Below are positions 1 through 5,795 of a stretch of DNA of 6,067 nucleotides, one piece after another. Each line of letters begins with the position of its first letter. Positions within the stretch are counted from its first letter, which is position 1. Under the pieces are notes generated by a model. That model ran no database searches, was not told the DNA's origin, and saw only the letters and a list, made by a program, of their open reading frames with translations. The position numbers and the translations under genes are program-made. The stretch lies in assembly GCA_030601605.1 (NCBI GenBank), contig JAUVTI010000120.1:1-6067 (forward strand). Reading direction: 5' to 3'. This DNA comes from Gemmatimonadales bacterium (GTDB lineage: Bacteria; Gemmatimonadota; Gemmatimonadetes; Gemmatimonadales; GWC2-71-9).

Positions 1-77
1 TGTACACGCGCACGGCAGCCAACGTGATCGCAGTGGACCGCGTCGCCCGCGCGTCGCGCGACCGCGGCTGGATCTAG
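1..77 (+). CDS. C-terminal end of a Glu/Leu/Phe/Val dehydrogenase, probably glutamate dehydrogenase (5' partial)
   Basis: The frame starting at base 3 is open to a TAG at 75-77 and gives 24 residues, beginning YTRTAANVIAVDRVARAS and ending RGWI. This resembles the last helix of hexameric glutamate dehydrogenases, which typically reads (M/L)RTAAxxxAxxRVxxAxxxRG followed by two or three residues. The RTAA, the A-x-x-R-V-A core and the RG near the terminus all fall at the expected spacing. These enzymes interconvert glutamate and 2-oxoglutarate with NAD(P)H in the cytoplasm; leucine and phenylalanine dehydrogenases share the fold, so the substrate cannot be fixed from this tail. The stop is 28 bases before the next start on the same strand, which suggests cotranscription with the two downstream genes. 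The call rests on only 24 residues, and the rest of the gene lies outside the window. Confidence 0.6.
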   Translation, partial: YTRTAANVIAVDRVARASRDRGWI

Positions 78-93
78 CCGTGCGATCCACGGC

Positions 94-98
94 GGAGG
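94..98 (+). promoter_or_regulatory. Ribosome binding site for the 584-aa protein
   Basis: GGAGG lies 7 bases before the GTG at 106. This is ideal spacing and supports GTG as the true start. No promoter is apparent in the 28-base gap after the upstream stop, so the gene is probably read from an upstream promoter. Confidence 0.75.
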
Positions 99-105
99 CG
101 CGGCG

Positions 106-1860
106 GTGACCGTTCCGGCGGCGCCCCAGCTCGACCTGCCGCAGTTCGATCGCGACCTGCTGCGCTCCGGGGCGACGCTCACCCGCATCGGCACTGGCGC
201 CATCGGCGGCAAGGCCCAGGGCCTCGTGCTGGCCCGCGACATCCTCGAGGCGACCTTCGGCGGGGAGGAGGGCGCGGGCGTCGAGGTCGTGGTACCCCGG
301 CTGATCGTCGTCGCCACGGACGTGTTCGACGCCTTCGTGGAGCGCAACCAACTCGGCGACCTGGCGTACTCCGACCTGCCGGACGAGCGCATCGCGCACG
401 CCTTCCAGCAAGCGGACCTTCCCGAGGAGATGCTGGGAGACCTGCGCACGCTCACCGACGGCCTGCGGGTGCCGCTCGCCGTCCGCTCGTCCAGTCTCCT
501 CGAGGACGCGCTGCACCGTCCCTTCGCCGGCGTCTACGAGACCAAGATGACGCCCAACAACCAAGCTGAGGGCAGCGCGCGCTTCCGGCGCCTGGTGGAG
601 GCGGTGAAGTTCGTCTACGCCTCCACGTTTTTTCGGTCGGCCAAGGCCTACCGCCGCGCCACGGGGCAGCCGGCCGATGCAGAGAAGATGGCCGTGGTGA
701 TCCAGGAGGTGGTCGGGATCCAGCACGGCGACCGGTTCTACCCCGACCTGTCGGGGGTCGGCCGGTCGTTCAACTACTACCCGTCAGGCAGCGCGCGGCG
801 GGAGGAGGGCGTCGTCCAACTGGCGTTGGGCCTGGGCAAGACCATAGTGGACGGCGGAGTCTGCTGGTCCTACTCGCCGGCCCGGCCCAAGTCCCCACCC
901 CCCTTCGCCTCGACGGCCGACCTCCTCGCGAATACGCAGACGGAGTTCTGGGCGGTGAACGTGGGCAAGCCCCCGCCGTTCGATCCGATCGCCGAAACCG
1001 AGTACCTGGTGCACGGCAGCCTGGCGGACGCCGAGTACGACAACACCCTGCGCCACCTGGCCTCGACGTACCTGGCCGACTCCGACCGGCTCTCACCAGG
1101 AGTCGGCGCCGCCGGGCCGCGCATCGTGAACTTCGCCCCACTACTGGTGCTGGAGGAGTACCCCCTGAACAGGTTGCTCGGGCCGCTGCTCGCCGCCTGC
1201 CGCGAGCGGGTGGGCTGCGACGTGGAGATCGAGTTCGCGGCGACGTTCCCCCGCGGCGAGGACGCCAGCCTACGCCTGGGCTTCCTCCAGGTCCGGCCGA
1301 TGGCGGTGTCGGACGAGGCCGTGGACATCAGCGACGCGGAGCTGGCAGCGCCCAACGTGCTGCTGGCTTCCGAGCAGGTCATGGGCAACGGCGCGGTGAC
1401 GGGCCTGGTGGACGTGGTGTACGTGAAGCCGGGCAGCTTCGAGACTCGCCACACCAAGGCGATCGCCCAGCAACTCGAGCAGGTCAACACGGCGCTGGCC
1501 GACGAGGGGCAGCCGTACCTGCTGATCGGCTTTGGACGCTGGGGCAGCGCCGATCCGTGGCTGGGCATCCCGGTGACCTGGGGCCAGATCAGCGGCGCCC
1601 GCGCCATCGTGGAGGCCACCCGGCCGGACATGTGGGTCGAAGCGAGCCAGGGCTCGCACTTCTTCCACAACATCTCCAGCTTCCAGGTGAGCTATTTCGC
1701 GGTGCCGCACGAGGGCGGTCGAGGCATCGACTGGGAGTGGCTCGACGGGGAGCCCGCCGTCCTCGAGACCGAGCACGTCCGGTGGGTGCGCACGGCCGAG
1801 CCGCTCTCCGTGAAGGTCGACGGACGCACCGGGCGCGGCGCCGTGTGGCGCGGCGGCTGA
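106..1860 (+). CDS. PEP/pyruvate-binding (PPDK_N ATP-grasp) protein with a non-standard C-terminal domain
   Basis: This 584-aa cytoplasmic protein starts at a GTG with a well-placed GGAGG. Residues about 20-400 form a PPDK/PpsA-type ATP-grasp module. Visible motifs are IGGKAQGL (K36), AVRSSSLLED (R127), VIQEVVG (198-204), LGLGKTIVDGG (241-251), EIEF (374-377) and LQVRP (394-398, Q395). They correspond to the Lys, Arg, acidic pair and Gln that bind ATP and catalyse phosphoryl transfer in pyruvate phosphate dikinase; the usual Asp of the acidic pair is Glu374 here. PpsA (about 790 aa) and PPDK (about 870 aa) continue into a phosphohistidine swivelling domain and a PEP/pyruvate barrel, and neither is present. 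Residues about 415-584 are instead a domain shared with the next gene, with GFGRWGS (475-481) and QGSHFFHN (515-522). No signal peptide or membrane segment is seen. The family is usually annotated as PEP synthase or PEP/pyruvate-binding protein. True PEP synthase activity looks unlikely, and an ATP-dependent phosphotransferase of unknown acceptor is the better inference. Confidence 0.92.
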   Translation: MTVPAAPQLDLPQFDRDLLRSGATLTRIGTGAIGGKAQGLVLARDILEATFGGEEGAGVEVVVPRLIVVATDVFDAFVERNQLGDLAYSDLPDERIAHAFQQADLPEEMLGDLRTLTDGLRVPLAVRSSSLLEDALHRPFAGVYETKMTPNNQAEGSARFRRLVEAVKFVYASTFFRSAKAYRRATGQPADAEKMAVVIQEVVGIQHGDRFYPDLSGVGRSFNYYPSGSARREEGVVQLALGLGKTIVDGGVCWSYSPARPKSPPPFASTADLLANTQTEFWAVNVGKPPPFDPIAETEYLVHGSLADAEYDNTLRHLASTYLADSDRLSPGVGAAGPRIVNFAPLLVLEEYPLNRLLGPLLAACRERVGCDVEIEFAATFPRGEDASLRLGFLQVRPMAVSDEAVDISDAELAAPNVLLASEQVMGNGAVTGLVDVVYVKPGSFETRHTKAIAQQLEQVNTALADEGQPYLLIGFGRWGSADPWLGIPVTWGQISGARAIVEATRPDMWVEASQGSHFFHNISSFQVSYFAVPHEGGRGIDWEWLDGEPAVLETEHVRWVRTAEPLSVKVDGRTGRGAVWRGG

Positions 1861-1861
1861 C

Positions 1862-1866
1862 GGAGG
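1862..1866 (+). promoter_or_regulatory. Ribosome binding site that decides the start of the 927-aa protein
   Basis: GGAGG follows directly after the stop of the upstream gene. It is 7 bases before ATG 1874 but only 1 base before the in-frame GTG at 1868. The spacing therefore favours ATG 1874 over the two-codon-longer GTG start. Confidence 0.75.
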
Positions 1867-1873
1867 TGTGAGG

Positions 1874-4657
1874 ATGAACCCGACGTCCGATTCGGAACGC
1901 ACGGCCGAGCAGTTTCTGGAGGACCTGCAGGAGCGGGCCAAGGAGCTGAACTGCCTCTACCGCGTCGACGAGATCCTGAGCGGCCGCCGGGAACAGGAGG
2001 CCACCTTCCAGGATCTCATCGCCGCCATCCCGCCCGGCTGGAAGTACCCGGAGATTTGCCAGGCGCGCCTCGTTCTGCGGGGCCGCACGTTCGAGCCGGA
2101 CGGCTACGTCGTCACCCCCTGGTCGCTGACCGCAGCCATCGCCTGGCGGGGCGAGGCCGCCGGTGAGATCACGGTGTCCTACACCGAGGAGCGGCCGCCC
2201 GCAGACGAGGGACCGTTCCTCAAGGAGGAGCGCCGCCTGATCCACGCCATCGCGGAGCGGATCGGCCTGTACGTGATGCAGCGCCAGCTCCGCGAGGACC
2301 GCGAGAGTTGGCAGAGCGTCGTCGAGCAGCTCTCGGCCCGCGACGGCCAGTCATGGAAGGTGCTGGTGGAGTTCTTGCTGCGCACCGACCGCGAGCTGCT
2401 GTACCGCATCGCCCGCAAGCTCATCAACCAGCTGGTGTGGAACGGCGTCACCGAAGCCCGGGAACTGCTGCACGAGGGCTTACCGGAGGCGGTCGAGGGC
2501 GAGGCGGCGCTGGACGAGAACCGGCCGCAGCAGCGACAGGCCCTGCGGTCGACGCCGACGCTGGTCGAGCGGACGTTCGAGCTGGCCGCCCGCCACCTGA
2601 GCGAGGCCGACATCGTGACCAACATCCAGACGTGGATCAACGAGGACAAGTGCGTCTTCCTGATCCAGGCACTGGAGAACCAGGCCACGACCCTGAACGA
2701 GGTCATCGACGACGTACTCAAGTTCACGAACTCGTCGATCGGTGAGGACGACCTCTCCGTGGCCCTCCGCACCGGCCTGCGGGTCAGCCTCCTGCAGCGG
2801 TGCTTCGTCGATCGGCTCGACTTCATCAACGTGGCGAAGCACCACGTGGACATCGACGACTTCGTGGAGCTGGCCCCGCGGATCGTCTGCCCTGCCGAGA
2901 GTTACGGAAGGCTCGGCGGCAAGGCGGCCGGCCTGTTCCTCGGCGTGCGGATTCTCGAGGACGCGAAGGAGTACGCGGAGCTGTTCGCCAACCTGCGGAC
3001 GCCGCAGACCTGGTACGTCGCCTCTGACGGCATCCTGGACTTCATGCGCGCGAACCAGCTGCACGAGGTCTACGACCACAAGTACAGGGAGATCGAGCGG
3101 GTCCGCCGGGACTACCCGTTCATCATCCAGCTGTTCAAGAACTCCCGGTTCACCCCCGAGGTGCACAAGGGGCTCGCCGCGGTGCTCGACCGGCTCGCCG
3201 ACCGGCCGCTGATCGTGCGCAGCTCCAGCATGCTCGAGGACCGCCTGGGCGCCTCGTTCTCGGGAAAGTACAAGAGCCTGTTCCTGGCGAATCGCGGGAC
3301 GAAGCAGCAGCGGGTCGAGGCGCTGCAGGACGCCATCGCGGAGATCTGGGCGTCCGTGTTCGGCCCCGACCCAATCGAGTATCGCGCAGAACGAGGGCTG
3401 CTGGACTTCCGCGAGGAGATGGGCATCCTGATCCAGGAGGTCGTGGGGACCCGCGTGGGCCGCTACTACTTCCCGGCGTTCTCCGGCGTGGCGTTCAGCG
3501 ACAACGAATTCCGCTGGTCGCCGCGTATCCGCCGCGCGGACGGGCTCGTGCGCATGGTCCCGGGCCTCGGCACGCGCGCCGTGGACCGGATGAGCGACGA
3601 CTACCCGACGCTCGTGAGCCCGGGCCAGCCCGGGCTGCGCGCGAACGTCACGGTCGACGAGATCGTGCGCTACGCCCCCAGGTACGCCGACGTCATCAAC
3701 CTCGAGGCCCAGGCGTTCGAGACGATCGACCTCGAGACCCTGCTGCGCACCCACGGCGACGAGTACCCCCTGGCGCGGCAGCTCGTCTCACTGCTCGACG
3801 GTGACCGGCTGCGGGAGCCGATGGGGCTCGAGCCCGACTGGGCGGATGACACCACCGTGGTGACTTTCGAGGGCCTCCTGCGCCGTACCCCGTTCCTCGA
3901 GCAGATCGCGACGATGCTGAAGCTGCTGCGGGACCGCCTCGGCATGCCGGTCGACATCGAGTTCGCCCACGACGGGGAACACCTGTACCTGCTGCAGTGC
4001 CGGGGCCAGAGCCACTACGAGGATCACGCCCCCGCAGTGATCCCGCACGATCTGCCGCGCGACAAGATCCTCTTCTCCGCCATGCGCTACGTGACCAACG
4101 GGCGCGTGCCGGACATCGAGTACATCGTATACGTGGACCCTGAGGCGTACGGACGGCTCGCGACCGCCAAGGAACTGCTGGAGGTCGCCCGAGCGATCGG
4201 CAGGCTCAATTCGCTGCTGCCCAAGCGGCGCTTCGTGCTCATCGGTCCCGGTCGGTGGGGCAGCCGCGGGGACATCAAGCTCGGCGTGAGCGTCACCTAC
4301 TCGGACATCAGCAACACCGCGATGCTGATGGAGGTCGCGCGGCGCCAGGGGAACTACGTGCCCGAGCTCTCGTTCGGCACCCACTTCTTCCAGGACCTGG
4401 TCGAGGCCAACATCCGCTATTTGCCCCTGTATCCGGACGAGGACGGCGTCGTGTTCCGCGAGGAGTTCTTCACCGGGGCCGCCAACCAGCTACCGCGCGC
4501 GCTCCCCGAGTTCGCCCACCTGGCCGACACGGTGCGCGTGATCGACGTCGCCGAGGCGAGCGGCGGCGACGTACTGCACGTGCTGATGAATGCCGAGACC
4601 GAGGAGGCGGTGGGGGTGCTCGGGCCGCCGGACGGATCCGGCCGCAGCGGCGGATAA
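1874..4657 (+). CDS. Sensor-domain PEP/pyruvate-binding (PPDK_N ATP-grasp) protein with a non-standard C-terminal domain
   Basis: The protein is 927 aa from ATG 1874, chosen for its GGAGG spacing; GTG 1868 would add two residues. Residue numbers here count from that GTG. Residues about 25-140 resemble the GAF-like sensory domain found ahead of many histidine kinases: IPPGWKYPEICQARLVL (54-70), TPWS, then DEGPFLKEERRLIHAIAERIG (113-133 region). No kinase follows. Residues about 140-330 are mostly helical and charged, including LLYRIARKLINQLVW (177-191). Residues about 335-715 are a PPDK/PpsA ATP-grasp module: LGGKAAGL (K352), VRSSSMLED (R451), ILIQEVVG, VPGLGTRAVDR (564-574), DIEF (D696, E698) and LLQCRG (Q710). 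All five PPDK ATP-site residues have counterparts. Residues about 730-929 match the C-terminal domain of the upstream gene: GPGRWGS (793-799) and FGTHFFQD (836-843). The swivelling histidine domain and the PEP/pyruvate barrel are absent. The gene is 13 bases after its paralogue, so the two are likely translated from one message and may work together. A signal-responsive phosphotransferase or regulator is inferred; the ligand and target are unknown. Confidence 0.92.
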   Translation: MNPTSDSERTAEQFLEDLQERAKELNCLYRVDEILSGRREQEATFQDLIAAIPPGWKYPEICQARLVLRGRTFEPDGYVVTPWSLTAAIAWRGEAAGEITVSYTEERPPADEGPFLKEERRLIHAIAERIGLYVMQRQLREDRESWQSVVEQLSARDGQSWKVLVEFLLRTDRELLYRIARKLINQLVWNGVTEARELLHEGLPEAVEGEAALDENRPQQRQALRSTPTLVERTFELAARHLSEADIVTNIQTWINEDKCVFLIQALENQATTLNEVIDDVLKFTNSSIGEDDLSVALRTGLRVSLLQRCFVDRLDFINVAKHHVDIDDFVELAPRIVCPAESYGRLGGKAAGLFLGVRILEDAKEYAELFANLRTPQTWYVASDGILDFMRANQLHEVYDHKYREIERVRRDYPFIIQLFKNSRFTPEVHKGLAAVLDRLADRPLIVRSSSMLEDRLGASFSGKYKSLFLANRGTKQQRVEALQDAIAEIWASVFGPDPIEYRAERGLLDFREEMGILIQEVVGTRVGRYYFPAFSGVAFSDNEFRWSPRIRRADGLVRMVPGLGTRAVDRMSDDYPTLVSPGQPGLRANVTVDEIVRYAPRYADVINLEAQAFETIDLETLLRTHGDEYPLARQLVSLLDGDRLREPMGLEPDWADDTTVVTFEGLLRRTPFLEQIATMLKLLRDRLGMPVDIEFAHDGEHLYLLQCRGQSHYEDHAPAVIPHDLPRDKILFSAMRYVTNGRVPDIEYIVYVDPEAYGRLATAKELLEVARAIGRLNSLLPKRRFVLIGPGRWGSRGDIKLGVSVTYSDISNTAMLMEVARRQGNYVPELSFGTHFFQDLVEANIRYLPLYPDEDGVVFREEFFTGAANQLPRALPEFAHLADTVRVIDVAEASGGDVLHVLMNAETEEAVGVLGPPDGSGRSGG

Positions 4658-4688
4658 GGGAGAAGGGACGGCGTGGGGCGCGGGCGCG

Positions 4689-5444
4689 CTACTTGCCGAG
4701 CTCGGACCGCAGGACCGCCATCGCGTTGCGCTTGAGCTTGCCCACAGCCTCGACCGAAAGCCCCATCTGATCCGCGATGTGGTCCTCCATGATGCCGGTG
4801 ACGTAGGTCAGCCGCATCACCGTCTGCTGTGCTGTGGTGAGCCGCGTGCCCGCCGTTTCGCACAGCCACGCGGTGTTCAGACTCTCCATGGCGAGGAGGC
4901 GGGTCTCCGCCAGGAAGCGCTCGGGAGACGGAGGCTGATACTTCACGGCCTGCTGGTGCGGCTTGCGGGTCGACGTGGACTGGGACTCCACCTCGACCAC
5001 CTGGTCCTCCTTGCTCTCGAGGATCCAGCGCTTCTGCGCCTCTTTCCAGGCCATCGCCGGCGTGCTCTTCATGGGAGAGCGCATCACTGCCAGCCACAGG
5101 GCCTGTTTGCCCAGCAGATCCTTGATCAGCTCCTCGCCGACACCTCGCTCACGCGCCTCCGCCGCGGTGACCTCCTGCAGCTCCCCGAGCCACGCCCTGC
5201 GCTTCTCGCCGCTCTCGTTGAGACCGTGAAACGGAAACCAACGACCGCGCAGCCGCTGCGCCGCCTCGACTGCCTCTTCCTTCGTCCCGGTCAGAACGAT
5301 GCGTGATTCGCGCAGGATGGGATCCTGCACGATGCGAGCCTGGAAGTGCTCGGACGTCTGGATCTCGGGGAGCACGCGCCGGCTCCAGCGCTGCTCCGCC
5401 TCGCCAATCACCGACGCAAACTGTACGGTACCGATCTTCTGCAT
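4689..5444 (-). CDS. Unrecognised protein with a C-terminal sigma-70-region-4/LuxR-like helix-turn-helix
   Basis: The protein is 251 aa on the minus strand, starting at ATG 5442-5444 (MQKIGTVQFASVIGEAEQRW) and ending at TAG 4689-4691. The frame stays open upstream to 5666. Translation there is low-complexity Ala/Arg/Gly/Ser with no protein-like pattern, and it would cover the repeat at 5497-5524, so I prefer 5444. A weak GGCAGG lies 4 bases upstream of that ATG. The last 50 residues (202-251) contain LTTAQQTVMRLTYVTG and then HIADQMGLSVEAVGKLKRNA, the layout of sigma-70 region 4 or LuxR-type DNA-binding helices. No region 2 (core-binding) pattern is visible, so it is not an obvious complete sigma factor. 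Residues 1-145 are mixed alpha/beta and helical, rich in Glu, Lys and Trp, and I recognise no family in them. Residues about 146-175 form a polar, Pro/Gln/Ser-rich linker. The gene converges on the PEP-synthase-like operon with a 31-base gap. A transcriptional regulator is likely, and its targets are unknown. Confidence 0.75.
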   Translation of the reverse strand: MQKIGTVQFASVIGEAEQRWSRRVLPEIQTSEHFQARIVQDPILRESRIVLTGTKEEAVEAAQRLRGRWFPFHGLNESGEKRRAWLGELQEVTAAEARERGVGEELIKDLLGKQALWLAVMRSPMKSTPAMAWKEAQKRWILESKEDQVVEVESQSTSTRKPHQQAVKYQPPSPERFLAETRLLAMESLNTAWLCETAGTRLTTAQQTVMRLTYVTGIMEDHIADQMGLSVEAVGKLKRNAMAVLRSELGK

Positions 5445-5496
5445 AGTGCCTGCCACGTTTCGCGTTTGGCCGTGTGCCCCACCGCCATATGCTATC

Positions 5497-5524
5497 TGCG
5501 ATCCGTGGGCGCGGCTGTGACGCG
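5497..5524 (+). repeat. Imperfect 28-base direct repeat, copy A
   Basis: It begins TGCGATCCGT and ends TGACGCG. It matches copy B at 5745-5772 in 21 of 28 positions without gaps, with 10 identical bases at the left end and 7 at the right. The middles differ, but both contain GGCGCGG, shifted by two bases. This copy lies about 53 bases upstream of the minus-strand HTH gene. Confidence 0.5.
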
Positions 5525-5621
5525 CGTCGCAAGCCGATTGTCCTAGCCGCATTGCTTCAGCCGCGTCACCCGCCGCCGGACAGCTTCCAGCCGACCGCCT
5601 CAGATCCGACGCCCGCACCAC

Positions 5622-5650
5622 TTGACGCAATGTAATATATTCTGTACTTC
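5622..5650 (+). promoter_or_regulatory. Weak candidate sigma-70-like promoter in an AT-rich patch
   Basis: TTGACG (5 of 6 to TTGACA) is followed after 17 bases by TACTTC (only 3 of 6 to TATAAT), with AT-rich sequence between. It could start a leader of about 140 bases for the radical SAM gene. The -10 is poor and the AT-rich core could equally serve the opposite strand, so this is a low-confidence call. Confidence 0.25.
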
Positions 5651-5744
5651 CCACTCTAGACCGCACGATCTGTCACACTTCCCCACCCCGGACGTCTCGA
5701 TCCGGCACTTCCAACCGACACCTCTGCCCACTCTGGAGGCACGG

Positions 5745-5772
5745 TGCGATCCGTCGTGGCGCGGATGACGCG
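5745..5772 (+). repeat. Imperfect 28-base direct repeat, copy B
   Basis: This is the second copy of the repeat at 5497-5524, in the same orientation, ending 23 bases before the ATG of the radical SAM gene. This copy also contains a 5-base inverted repeat, ATCCG-N8-CGGAT (5749-5766), which copy A lacks. Its position next to a candidate -10 would suit an operator or activator site, but nothing in the sequence proves protein binding. Confidence 0.5.
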
Positions 5773-5779
5773 GCCGCAG

Positions 5780-5785
5780 TACACT
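5780..5785 (+). promoter_or_regulatory. Candidate -10 element for leaderless transcription of the radical SAM gene
   Basis: TACACT fits the TAnnnT pattern. It ends 10 bases before ATG 5796 and 7 bases before the in-frame TTG at 5793. No purine-rich Shine-Dalgarno lies between, in contrast to the strong GGAGG sites of the first two complete genes here. A transcript starting at or just before the start codon would explain this. No matching -35 is clear. Confidence 0.3.
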
Positions 5786-5795
5786 ATTAGCCTTG

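Larger units (their letters stand above)
5445..5795. other. Divergent intergenic region (351 bases) between the HTH gene and the radical SAM gene
   Basis: No convincing gene or structured RNA is seen here. The region should hold the promoters of both divergent genes. It contains an imperfect 28-base direct repeat (5497-5524 and 5745-5772) and a short AT-rich patch at about 5631-5647, which is unlike the rest of the window. A TTGACG at 5622-5627 followed 17 bases later by TACTTC (5645-5650) is a weak plus-strand sigma-70-like candidate. On the minus strand a weak TAGCAT (5494-5489) lies 44 bases before the HTH-gene ATG, but no good -35 is found for it. The minus-strand frame that stays open through this region and into the radical SAM gene gives no protein-like sequence. 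Confidence 0.6.

Noticed and set aside
625..632. T-run in the 584-aa gene considered as a frameshift or slippage site
   Set aside because: The frame continues normally through it (STFFRS) and the protein motifs are intact on both sides.
870..2245. Several overlapping minus-strand open frames (870-1673, 1270-1941, 1589-2245)
   Set aside because: They are mutually overlapping shadows of the plus-strand genes, with low-complexity composition and no family resemblance.
2480..3754. A 424-codon open frame on the minus strand antisense to the 927-aa protein
   Set aside because: Its translation is rich in Arg, Glu, Val, His and Gln with no recognisable motif, as expected for a mirrored frame in GC-rich DNA. 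The plus strand here encodes clear ATP-grasp motifs.
4627..4642. A 6-base-pair hairpin (GCCGGA-CGGA-TCCGGC) near the convergent gene ends, considered as a terminator
   Set aside because: It lies inside the coding sequence before the stop, has a short stem and has no T-tract after it. The following 31-base gap also shows no terminator.
4590..5306. A 238-codon plus-strand open frame crossing the end of the 927-aa gene and the HTH gene
   Set aside because: It spans two oppositely oriented genes, is Arg/Leu/His-rich, and is antisense to the helix-turn-helix coding sequence.
5445..5666. N-terminal extension of the HTH gene by 74 codons to 5666
   Set aside because: The extension reads as Ala/Gly/Arg/Ser-rich noncoding-like sequence and covers the direct repeat. 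The ATG at 5444 begins sequence that looks like protein.
5688..5705. Inverted repeat CCGGA-N8-TCCGG in the intergenic region
   Set aside because: A 5-base arm in GC-rich DNA is expected by chance, and it does not sit at a clear promoter position.
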